Shown here: in pieces, positions 33,752 to 41,522 of the stretch
Layout: each line of letters opens with the position of its first letter
How positions within the stretch are numbered: position 1 is the stretch's first letter
Program-made: the position numbers and the translations under genes
NCBI GenBank assembly: GCA_031432545.1
Contig: JAVKGX010000005.1
Coordinates: forward strand, 1 to 64,000
DNA: 64,000 bases
Origin: Armatimonadota bacterium
Lineage (GTDB): Bacteria; Sysuimicrobiota; Sysuimicrobiia; Sysuimicrobiales; Sysuimicrobiaceae
Direction of reading: 5' to 3'
The notes under the pieces: generated by a model
Told to the model about the DNA's origin: nothing
What the model saw: the letters and a program-made list of their open reading frames with translations, nothing else
The model's database searches: none

Positions 33752-34966
33752 GTGATCGCTGAACGGACGGGTGTGGAGCTGATCGACGGCGACGCGACGA
33801 CGCCGCGGGGCTTCTTGGCTGCCGGGGTACACTGCGGGATCAAGCAGCACAGGCGCGACCTGGCGTTGCTCGTCTCGCAGGTGCCCGCGACCGTGGCGGG
33901 TATGTTCACCACGAACCGTGTCCGAGCAGCCCCCGTCCGCTGGTGCCAGCAGGTCGTCGCCGGTGGGGTGGCGCAGGCGGTCGTGATCAACAGCGGCAAC
34001 GCGAACGCCTGCACCGGCGAGCAGGGCTGGCGCGACACCTGCGAGATGGCCGAGGTCACCGGCCAGGTGCTGGGACTGCCGGCCGGTCACGTGCTCGTGG
34101 CCTCGACGGGCGTGATCGGGGTGCCGTTGCCGATGGCGGCGATCCGCGCTGGGATCCCTGTCGCCGCTGGGGAGTTGTCGGAGTCGGGGGAAACCGCCGC
34201 GGAGGCGATCCTCACCACCGACGCGTTCCGCAAGACGGCGGCCGCGGTGGTTCACCTGGGCGGACGACGGATTCACGTCGGGGGAATGGCGAAGGGGGCC
34301 GGCATGATCCACCCGAACCTGGCGACGACGCTGTGCGTGCTCACGACCGACGCCACCGTTCCCGCGCCGGTGCTGCAGCAGGCGCTGCGGCGTGCGGTCG
34401 ACGCGTCGTTCAACGCGATCACCGTCGACGGGGACACGAGTACGAACGACACGGTGCTGGTCCTGGCCAATGCCCAGGCGGGCGCGCAGCCCATCCACGA
34501 AGGCGAGGCGTTGGACCGCTTCGTCGCCGCGCTGACCGCGGTCGCCGAGCACCTGGCGAAGATGGTCGTGCGCGACGGTGAGGGGGCCACGAAGATCGCC
34601 CGGATCCGAATCGAGGGTGCCCGCGACGCCGCCCAGGCCAAGCGCGCGGCGTACGCGGTGGCCACCTCGCTGCTCGTGAAGACGATGCTGCACGGGGGCG
34701 AACCGAACTGGGGCCGGGTGCTGGCTGCCGTCGGGTATGCGGGCGTTGAGGTCGAGGAAGCGCGGACGGATATCTGGTTTGGGGAGGTGCAGGTGGTGCG
34801 CGGTGGCATCGGCGTCTCCGGCGTCTTCGATGCGGCGACTGCGGCTCTGCGCGGGCCGGAGGTCGAGATCAGGGTGAGCCTCGGCATCGGCGATGGGGCG
34901 GCTGCGGTGTGGACCTGCGACCTGGGCGAGGAGTACGTGAGGATCAACGGGAGCTACATCACCTAG
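33752..34966 (+). CDS. argJ: bifunctional glutamate N-acetyltransferase / ornithine acetyltransferase
   Basis: A 404-residue self-cleaving enzyme that recycles the acetyl group from acetylornithine to glutamate. The cleavage site lies in AKGAGMIHPNLATTLCVLTT, where the bond before the first Thr of ATT should break to expose the nucleophile. VVINSGNANACTGEQG and FNAITVDGDTSTNDTV are family motifs. No argA is present, so ArgJ probably supplies both activities. GTG 33752 has GAGGTG five bases upstream. Confidence 0.95.
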   Translation: MIAERTGVELIDGDATTPRGFLAAGVHCGIKQHRRDLALLVSQVPATVAGMFTTNRVRAAPVRWCQQVVAGGVAQAVVINSGNANACTGEQGWRDTCEMAEVTGQVLGLPAGHVLVASTGVIGVPLPMAAIRAGIPVAAGELSESGETAAEAILTTDAFRKTAAAVVHLGGRRIHVGGMAKGAGMIHPNLATTLCVLTTDATVPAPVLQQALRRAVDASFNAITVDGDTSTNDTVLVLANAQAGAQPIHEGEALDRFVAALTAVAEHLAKMVVRDGEGATKIARIRIEGARDAAQAKRAAYAVATSLLVKTMLHGGEPNWGRVLAAVGYAGVEVEEARTDIWFGEVQVVRGGIGVSGVFDAATAALRGPEVEIRVSLGIGDGAAAVWTCDLGEEYVRINGSYIT

Positions 34967-34973
34967 CGCGTCG

Positions 34974-35870
34974 ATGAACATCTTGACGCTTTCTTCCCAC
35001 ACGATCGGTGCCCCGCTGGCGGCCGCCCTCCGGTACGTTGCCGCCTGGAAGGGGCGGACCGTCGTGGTGAAGTTCGGCGGCAGCGTGCTGGATGCCGGGG
35101 GTCTGGGGACGCTGCCGGAAGACCTCGTGCTGCTCCAGCGCGCCGGAGTTCGGCCGGTGCTCGTGCACGGCGGCGGACCGGAAATCACCCGGATGCTCGA
35201 GCGCCTGGGCAAGCCCTCCCGATTCGTGAACGGGCTGCGCGTGACCGACGCCGAGACGATGGATGTCGTCGAGATGGTGCTTGCCGGCCGCGTGAACAAG
35301 CACATCGTCACGGTGCTCCAGCAGGCCGGAGGGCAGGCGGTGGGTCTGTCGGGCAAGGACGCCGGACTGCTGCGGGCCCGGCGCCACGCGCCCGGCGTGG
35401 ATCTCGGATACGTGGGAGAGGTCGCGGGCGTCGAGCCGCGCGTCGTCGAGGTGCTCCTCGGAGCCGGTTTCCTGCCCGTGATCGCGTCCGTCGGAGCGGA
35501 TGCGGACGGCACCGGGTACAATCTGAACGCCGACGTGGCCGCCGCGGCGTTGGCCGTGGCGCTGCGCGCCGATAAACTGATCGTCCTCACCGACGTGGAA
35601 GGGATCTACCGCGAGGTGGACGGCCGGCGCGAGCTGCTGTCGGAGCTCACCCCGGACGCGGCCCGGACGCTCGTCACCGGCGGCGTCGTGTCGCGTGGCA
35701 TGATCCCCAAAGTGGAGGCGTGCCTGGTGGCGCTCGACGGGGGAGTTCCCAGCGCCCACATCATCAGCGCCGACATCCCCCACGGGCTTTTGGTCGAACT
35801 GTTCACGCAAACCGGCGTCGGCACGATGATTCGGTCGCCGGATGGCCGGCACACCGCGTCGGAGGCGTAG
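34974..35870 (+). CDS. argB: acetylglutamate kinase
   Basis: A 298-residue amino-acid kinase, second step of the pathway and the usual point of arginine feedback. VVKFGGSVLD is the phosphate-binding opening, PVLVHGGGPEITRML follows, and GYNLNADVAAAALAVAL with LIVLTDVEGIY form the nucleotide site. The length and the N-terminal helix (NILTLSSHTIGAPLAAALRY) resemble the arginine-sensitive hexameric forms. It begins seven bases after argJ. Confidence 0.95.
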   Translation: MNILTLSSHTIGAPLAAALRYVAAWKGRTVVVKFGGSVLDAGGLGTLPEDLVLLQRAGVRPVLVHGGGPEITRMLERLGKPSRFVNGLRVTDAETMDVVEMVLAGRVNKHIVTVLQQAGGQAVGLSGKDAGLLRARRHAPGVDLGYVGEVAGVEPRVVEVLLGAGFLPVIASVGADADGTGYNLNADVAAAALAVALRADKLIVLTDVEGIYREVDGRRELLSELTPDAARTLVTGGVVSRGMIPKVEACLVALDGGVPSAHIISADIPHGLLVELFTQTGVGTMIRSPDGRHTASEA

Positions 35871-35873
35871 CCG

Positions 35874-37067
35874 GTGGACAGCCAGACCGTTCTGCAGTGG
35901 ACCGAGCGCTACCTGTTCGCGAACTACCACCGTGCGCCGGTGGCGTTCGCACGCGGCGAGGGCGTTTGGCTGTGGGATCTAGACGGCAAGGCGTACCTGG
36001 ACTTCGTCGGGGGGATTGCCGTCAGCAGCCTGGGGCACGCCCACCCAGCGCTCGTACGGGCGCTGTGCGAACAGGTCGAGCGCTACCTGCACGTCTCCAA
36101 CCTCTACCACATCCCCGAACAGGCCAGGGCGGCCAAACTCCTCGTGGAGGCGTCCGGGCTGGACCGCGCGTTCTTCTGCAACAGCGGCGCGGAGGCCAAC
36201 GAGGCCGCGATCAAGCTTGCCCGCAAGTGGGCGAAGTCCCACAAGGGCCCCGGTGCGTTCGAGATCGTCGTGACGCACAACAGCTTCCACGGCCGCACGC
36301 TCGCGACGGTGGCCGCCACCGGCAACCCGCGATACCATCAGGGGTTTGAGCCACTGCCGCAGGGCTTCCGGTTCGTTGCCTACAACGACGCGGACGCCGC
36401 CGCGCAGGCGGTCGGCGACGCCACCTGCGCTGTGCTGGTCGAGCCGGTGCAGGGCGAGGGCGGGGTGGTGCCCGCCGAGCTCGACTACCTGCGCGCGCTG
36501 GCGGAACTGTGTCGCGCCCGCAACGTGCTGCTGATCCTCGATGAGGTGCAGACCGGAGTCGGGCGCACGGGGGCGATGTTCGCGTTCCAGCACTATGGGG
36601 TCCGGCCGGACGTGGTCACGCTGGCCAAGGGGCTGGGCGGCGGCGTGCCCGTGGGCGCCGTACTGGCGCGCGACGAGGTCGCAGGGCACTTCCAACCCGG
36701 CGACCACGGGACGACGTTCGGCGGCAACGCGCTCAGCAGCGCCGCGGTGTGCGCGGTGCTGGAGACGATCGCCTCCGAAGGACTCGTGGCGAACGCCGCC
36801 GCGATGGGTCAGCGGCTGGTAGACGGTCTGCGGGCGCTCGCGCGGGAACACGAGGCGATCGAAGGGGTGCGGGGGATGGGCCTGCTCGTCGCCTGCGAGC
36901 TGCGGGTGGATGCCGGGCCGATCGTCGAGGCGTGCATGAGACGGGGGTTGCTCGCCAACGCGGTGCGGCCGCGCACGCTGCGGTTCGCACCGCCGCTGAT
37001 CGTGACCGCATCCGAGGTCGATCGGGCGCTGGCAATTCTGGAAGAGGTGTTGGTGGCCGGGAGGTGA
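35874..37067 (+). CDS. argD: acetylornithine aminotransferase
   Basis: A 397-residue class-III PLP aminotransferase. The Schiff-base Lys is in VVTLAKGLGGGVPVGAV (about residue 252). FCNSGAEANEAAIKLARKW and LILDEVQTGVGRTGAMFAFQ are typical. It makes acetylornithine from the semialdehyde and may also act in lysine synthesis (DapC role). The GTG start lies three bases after the argB stop. Confidence 0.94.
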   Translation: MDSQTVLQWTERYLFANYHRAPVAFARGEGVWLWDLDGKAYLDFVGGIAVSSLGHAHPALVRALCEQVERYLHVSNLYHIPEQARAAKLLVEASGLDRAFFCNSGAEANEAAIKLARKWAKSHKGPGAFEIVVTHNSFHGRTLATVAATGNPRYHQGFEPLPQGFRFVAYNDADAAAQAVGDATCAVLVEPVQGEGGVVPAELDYLRALAELCRARNVLLILDEVQTGVGRTGAMFAFQHYGVRPDVVTLAKGLGGGVPVGAVLARDEVAGHFQPGDHGTTFGGNALSSAAVCAVLETIASEGLVANAAAMGQRLVDGLRALAREHEAIEGVRGMGLLVACELRVDAGPIVEACMRRGLLANAVRPRTLRFAPPLIVTASEVDRALAILEEVLVAGR

Positions 37068-37076
37068 TGTGAGCCC

Positions 37077-38315
37077 ATGGTGACCACGGTGCGCAAGGTC
37101 GCTCTCGCGTACTCCGGCGGACTCGATACGTCGGTCGCGATCCCGTGGCTGAGGGAAAACTACGGGTGCGAGGTGATCGCGGTCGTCGTGGACGTCGGGC
37201 AACGCGATGACTTCGACGGTGTGCGGAGGAAGGCGATCCACAGTGGGGCCTCTGCGTGCTACGTCGTGGACGCCCGCGAGGCGTTCGCGCGCGACTACCT
37301 GTTCCCGGCCCTGCGGGCTGGGGCCATCTACGAGGGCCGCTACCTCCTGGGCACGGCGCTTGCCCGGCCGCTGATCGCCAAGGTCCAGGTGCAGGTGGCG
37401 CTGGAGACCGGGTGCGATGCGGTCGCGCACGGCTGCACCGGCAAGGGCAACGACCAGGTACGGTTCGAGCTCGCCTACATGGCGCTGGCGCCCCACCTGA
37501 AGATCGTCGCGCCCTGGCGCGAGTGGGAACTCCGATCGCGCGCCGACGAGGTCGCCTACGCGCAGCGCCACGGGATCCCCGTTCCGGTCAGCCCGGACAA
37601 GCCCTACAGCGTCGACCAGAACCTGTGGCATACGTCCTACGAAGGGGGCATCCTCGAGGACCCCGCGGCGATCCCCCCGGCGGACATGTTCCAGCTGACG
37701 GTGGATCCGGGCGACGCTCCGGACGCGCCCCAGTTCGTGGAGATCGCTTTCGAGGCGGGACTGCCGGTGGCCGTGGACGGCATCGCGATGACGCCGGCGA
37801 GTCTCATCGCATCGCTCAACGCGGTGGCCGGTGCCCACGGCGTCGGACGCGTCGACATGGTCGAGAACCGGCTCGTCGGCATGAAGAGCCGCGGCGTCTA
37901 CGAGACGCCCGCCGGAACGGTGCTGATGACGGCGCTGCGCGATCTGGAAGCACTCACACTCGACCGCGAAACGTTCCACTTCAAGGACGCGATCTCGCCG
38001 CGGTACGCGCAACTCGTCTACGCGGGTCAGTGGTACTCGCCGCTGCGCACGGCGTTCGACGCCTTCTTCGAGGCATCGCACCGGTGGGTGACGGGCACCG
38101 TCACGGTGAGGCTGTTCAAGGGCAGCTGCATCGCGGTCAGCCGCCGTTCGCCACACTCCCTGTACAGCCACGACCTCGCGACGTTCGAACGGGATGCGGT
38201 CTACGATCAGAAGGACGCAGCGGGATTCATCCGGCTGTGGGGCCTGCCGATACGCGTGGTGGCCTCGGCGCGTCCGGAGATCAGGGACCTGGAGATCAAA
38301 GAACCCGTGTCGTAG
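37077..38315 (+). CDS. argG: argininosuccinate synthase
   Basis: A 412-residue ATP-dependent ligase of citrulline and aspartate. The PP-loop is VALAYSGGLDTSVAIPWL, followed by GCTGKGNDQVRFELA and the C-terminal GMKSRGVYETPAGTVL. The length is normal. ATG 37077 is preceded by GGGAGGTGAT at a somewhat long distance. It is the fifth gene of the operon. Confidence 0.95.
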   Translation: MVTTVRKVALAYSGGLDTSVAIPWLRENYGCEVIAVVVDVGQRDDFDGVRRKAIHSGASACYVVDAREAFARDYLFPALRAGAIYEGRYLLGTALARPLIAKVQVQVALETGCDAVAHGCTGKGNDQVRFELAYMALAPHLKIVAPWREWELRSRADEVAYAQRHGIPVPVSPDKPYSVDQNLWHTSYEGGILEDPAAIPPADMFQLTVDPGDAPDAPQFVEIAFEAGLPVAVDGIAMTPASLIASLNAVAGAHGVGRVDMVENRLVGMKSRGVYETPAGTVLMTALRDLEALTLDRETFHFKDAISPRYAQLVYAGQWYSPLRTAFDAFFEASHRWVTGTVTVRLFKGSCIAVSRRSPHSLYSHDLATFERDAVYDQKDAAGFIRLWGLPIRVVASARPEIRDLEIKEPVS

Positions 38316-38327
38316 GCGACTTCCCTG

Positions 38328-39797
38328 GTGGGTTCGGATCCGCCGCCGAAGATGTGGGGCGGGCGCTTTGCAGGCCGCCTCGATTCCGCGATCGACCGGT
38401 TCACGCGGTCGTTGCCCTTCGACCGCCGCCTGGCCCGATGGGATCTGATCGGGAGCCTGGCGCACGCGCGCATGCTCGCGGAGACAGGCACGATTCCCCG
38501 TGCGGACGCGGAGGCGATCCTGCGCGGCCTGTCGGAGATGCTCCGAGACCTGGAGTCCGGCGTGCTGGCCGCAGAAGGCCCCGACGAGGACGTACACTCG
38601 TGGATCGAGCGCGTCCTGCACGAGCGCATCGGCCCGGCAGCCGGAAGGCTGCACACCGCGCGCAGCCGCAACGACCAGACCGCGACCGCGCTGCGCCTGT
38701 ACGTGCGCGACGCGCTCGAACGGGTCATCGCCCAGGCCTGCGAACTCATCGACGTCTGGGTGCGGCAGGCGGTTGCGCACACCGAGACCTGGATGCCGGG
38801 CTACACGCACCTGCAGCGGGCACAGCCGGTCAGTCTGGCCCACCACCTGCTGGCCCACGCGTGGTCGCTCGCATCCGACGTTGGGCGCCTGCGGGCGGTC
38901 CACGCCGCCGCGGGGACCTCGCCGCTGGGCGCGGGTGCGCTGGCGGGGACGCCGCACCCGATCGAGCCCCATCGGACGGCCCAGCTCCTCGGCCTTCCGG
39001 CGGTCTTCGCCAACAGCATGCACGCGGTCGCGGATCGCGACTACGTGGCTGAAGCCATCTTCGCCTGCGCGTTGCTGATGGTGCACCTGTCGCGGTGGGC
39101 GGAGGAGGTCGTCCTGTGGAGCACACCCGAGTTTGGTTTCGTGGCGCTGGACGACACGGTCGCCAAGGGCAGCAGCCTCATGCCTCAGAAGAAGAATCCC
39201 GAGGCGGCGGAACTGATCCGAGGGAAGGCCGGCCGCGTGATCGGCGATCTGGCTTCGCTGCTGGCGATGCTGAAGGGGCTGGCGCTCGCGTACAACAGCG
39301 ATCTGCAAGAAGACAAAGAATTGCTGTTCGACGCGCTTGACACGGCGTCGGGCGCTCTGGCGGCCGCGACGGTCACCGCGCGCGGGGTCGTCTACCGCAC
39401 GGACCGCATGCGCGATGCGCTGCGCGGGGGCTTCCTGACCGCCACTGACCTCGCCGACTACCTGGTGCGCAAGGGCGTTGCGTTCCGGACCGCGCACGAG
39501 CGAGTCGGGGCCCTCGTCCGGGAGGCGGAGTCGCGAGGTTGCGAACTGTGGGAGCTGCCGTTGCCGGTCATGCAGGGGATCGCCGCCGAGATCGAAGCCG
39601 ACGTCCACGACGTTCTCTCCCCGGAAGGATCGGTCCGCGCACGGCTGGCGCACGGCGGCCCTGCGCCGCAGCGCGTCGCCGAGCAGGTCGTCCAGCTGCG
39701 AGGGGAACTCGCCGCGGCACGCGCGTGGTTGTCCGCGTGCACGCCGCCCCCGATCTACCGGCTGCATGAGGAAGGGAGGTTGCTCGGGCAGACGTGA
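38328..39797 (+). CDS. argH: argininosuccinate lyase
   Basis: A 489-residue member of the fumarase/aspartase superfamily, final step to arginine. KMWGGRFAGRLDSAIDRFTR opens the protein, and the signature loop with the catalytic Ser is GSSLMPQKKNPEAAELIRG. HTARSRNDQTATALRLYVRD and PGYTHLQRAQPVSLAHHLLA form the other active-site parts. The GTG start is 12 bases after argG; the end overlaps argR by four bases. Confidence 0.95.
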   Translation: MGSDPPPKMWGGRFAGRLDSAIDRFTRSLPFDRRLARWDLIGSLAHARMLAETGTIPRADAEAILRGLSEMLRDLESGVLAAEGPDEDVHSWIERVLHERIGPAAGRLHTARSRNDQTATALRLYVRDALERVIAQACELIDVWVRQAVAHTETWMPGYTHLQRAQPVSLAHHLLAHAWSLASDVGRLRAVHAAAGTSPLGAGALAGTPHPIEPHRTAQLLGLPAVFANSMHAVADRDYVAEAIFACALLMVHLSRWAEEVVLWSTPEFGFVALDDTVAKGSSLMPQKKNPEAAELIRGKAGRVIGDLASLLAMLKGLALAYNSDLQEDKELLFDALDTASGALAAATVTARGVVYRTDRMRDALRGGFLTATDLADYLVRKGVAFRTAHERVGALVREAESRGCELWELPLPVMQGIAAEIEADVHDVLSPEGSVRARLAHGGPAPQRVAEQVVQLRGELAAARAWLSACTPPPIYRLHEEGRLLGQT

Positions 39798-40255
39798 GCC
39801 GGGAGCGGCGCGAGCGCGCCATCCTCGAGATCGTCGCCGGGCGCCCGGTCGGGCGGCAGCAGGACCTCGTGGCGGCGCTGCGCCGCCGGGGGTTCGACGC
39901 GACCCAGGCGACGGTTTCGCGCGACATCAAGCGTCTGGGCTTGGTCAAGATCCGCGACCGGGACGGACGTTACCGCTACGCCGCCCCGCCGTCGCAACCC
40001 CGCCCGACGCCGAAGGCCCAGGAGAAACTACAAGACGCCTTCGAGGAGTTCGTCACGGGCCTGGACACCGGGGAAGCCGTGCTGCTCGTGAAGACCCTCA
40101 GCGGTCGCGCCAACGCGGTGGCGGTTGCGATCGACGAAGCGCAGCTTCCGGGGGTCGCGGGCACGGTCGCCGGAGACGACACCATCATCGTAGTCCTCCG
40201 CACCGCGCGCGAACGCGGGGCGGTGATGAAGGCGTTCCAGTCCCTCTTGCGCTGA
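39794..40255 (+). CDS. argR: arginine repressor
   Basis: A 153-residue ArgR/AhrC regulator. The winged helix (about 1-70) has RRRGFDATQATVSRDIKRLG; the C-terminal hexamer domain has GRANAVAVAIDEAQLPGVAG and AGDDTIIVVLRT, which bind arginine. The GTG lies in the argH stop region (GTGA), a coupled start. As last gene it would repress its own operon when arginine is plentiful. The candidate operator lies at the argC promoter. Confidence 0.94.
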   Translation: MSRERRERAILEIVAGRPVGRQQDLVAALRRRGFDATQATVSRDIKRLGLVKIRDRDGRYRYAAPPSQPRPTPKAQEKLQDAFEEFVTGLDTGEAVLLVKTLSGRANAVAVAIDEAQLPGVAGTVAGDDTIIVVLRTARERGAVMKAFQSLLR

Positions 40256-40271
40256 GCCCCGGCGGTCTTCC

Positions 40272-40287
40272 GACCCGTGCACGGGTC
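40272..40287. terminator. palindromic hairpin between argR and the formamidase
   Basis: GACCCGTGCACGGGTC is a perfect 16-base palindrome, 17 bases after the argR stop and overlapping the stop of the convergent formamidase. No T-run follows. It could stop both transcripts weakly. Confidence 0.45.
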
Positions 40288-41218
40288 AGGTGAAGATGGC
40301 CAGCGGCGCGTAGGCCGTGACGATCCAGTTGGGCTTGTCCACCACCTCGCTGATCTTAAGGTCCACGGCCACGCTGCAGAGAACGTAGGCGTCCTCGGGT
40401 GTGAGGCGGTAGGTCTGCGTCAGGTAGCCGATCATGTGGCGCACTGCCTTGCGCGCGGCCTCCATCAGGTCAGCGGCAATGCCGGTGGTGGCGTAGTAGC
40501 CCTTGTGGTCGTAGCGCGGCGTCAGCGGCCCGGGCGTGATGAACTGGGGCTCGGGAAGGGATCGACCCTTGTGCACCCACAGGCGCAGGGCCACGTGCAT
40601 GGGTGCCTCGATGCCGGTGACGCAGACCTCACCGTCGCCCTGGGCGGCATGGCAGTCCCCGCAGGAGAACAGCCCTCCTTCCACCTGCACGGGCAGGAGC
40701 AGGCGCGCCCCGCGGGTGAGGTGACGGATGTCCATGTTGCCGCCGAAGCGGCCCGGGGGCATCACCGGGATCTCGCCCGGCTCGGCCGGAGCGACGCCCA
40801 TGGTGCCACAGAAGGGATCCAGCGGGATGCGGATGGTCTCCTGCAGCGTGGTGTGATCGCCGGCGGACAGATCCCAGATGCGCAGGTAGGGCCGGGTGAA
40901 CTCGTCTTCCAGCAGCCCGAAACCGGGGATGATCCCGGTCCAGCCCCAACCCTTGGGGTGCAAGTCCAAGATCTCCACCTCCAGGACGTCGCCGGGCTGT
41001 GCACCCTTGACCGCCACGGGACCGCCGAGGGGGTAGATGCGGCCCCAGTCCAGCCGGGTGAGATCGTCGGCGGTAGAGGCGGGGGTGATCTGGTTGTCGG
41101 TGACCTCGCGCAGATCGAAGACCACGGTGTCGCCGCTGTCCACTTCCAGAGCCGGCGGCAGACGGTTGTTCCACGCATAGTGTACGCGGTCGGCGGGCAG
41201 GAAGTGCGTACGTCCCAT
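40286..41218 (-). CDS. acetamidase/formamidase family protein
   Basis: A 310-residue FmdA/AmdA enzyme that hydrolyses short amides such as formamide to ammonia and the acid. The metal/catalytic segment GGLFSCGDCHAAQGDGEVCV is intact, as are GGNMDIRHLTRG and HPKGWGWTGIIPG. GGAGGTGA lies about seven bases before ATG 41218. It is divergent from the YqfF gene and not linked to a urea or nitrile cluster, so it probably serves nitrogen scavenging. Confidence 0.92.
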   Translation of the reverse strand: MGRTHFLPADRVHYAWNNRLPPALEVDSGDTVVFDLREVTDNQITPASTADDLTRLDWGRIYPLGGPVAVKGAQPGDVLEVEILDLHPKGWGWTGIIPGFGLLEDEFTRPYLRIWDLSAGDHTTLQETIRIPLDPFCGTMGVAPAEPGEIPVMPPGRFGGNMDIRHLTRGARLLLPVQVEGGLFSCGDCHAAQGDGEVCVTGIEAPMHVALRLWVHKGRSLPEPQFITPGPLTPRYDHKGYYATTGIAADLMEAARKAVRHMIGYLTQTYRLTPEDAYVLCSVAVDLKISEVVDKPNWIVTAYAPLAIFT

Positions 41219-41522
41219 TGGCCTCACCTCCTCAGCTCTGCCTCCGACGCTCGGGACATCGGGGTGTCACGCCGTACACCGGGGCCACACCTGGCGGTTG
41301 ATCGGCCCGCGGTGACATCATACATCTTTTCGTGGGCACCCGTGGAACGATGCGTCTGGGAAGCAAGCAGGGGTGACCTCGTCGGTGAGGTGCTGCCCGT
41401 GTCGATCCCCATGACCCGACGGTGCCGACCCGCACGGCAGGAGTTCTGCACGCCCGCGCGAAAGCCCTGACCGTCGACACCTCGGCCGGTGATTGCGACC
41501 GGATAGGGGTGGAGGATATAGC
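41219..41522. other. 304-bp divergent control region
   Basis: This spacer separates the formamidase (minus) from the HD-domain gene (plus). On the minus strand a TATGAT box (41322-41317) could be the -10 of the formamidase, which would give a leader of about 95 bases. AGATGTATGATGT around it contains a short direct repeat. On the plus strand GGTGGAGG is the ribosome binding site of the next gene. I found no RNA gene or riboswitch that I could support. Confidence 0.45.

Noticed and set aside
35979-39767. Very long open frame of 1262 codons on the minus strand
   Set aside because: It is the antisense shadow of argD, argG and argH, all of which carry complete family motifs on the plus strand. 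Such frames are common in GC-rich DNA.
41219-41522. Possible guanidine (mini-ykkC) element upstream of the formamidase
   Set aside because: A hairpin with ACGG near its loop exists (GGTGT...ACACC), but the loop has eight bases and there is no paired second ACGR hairpin.
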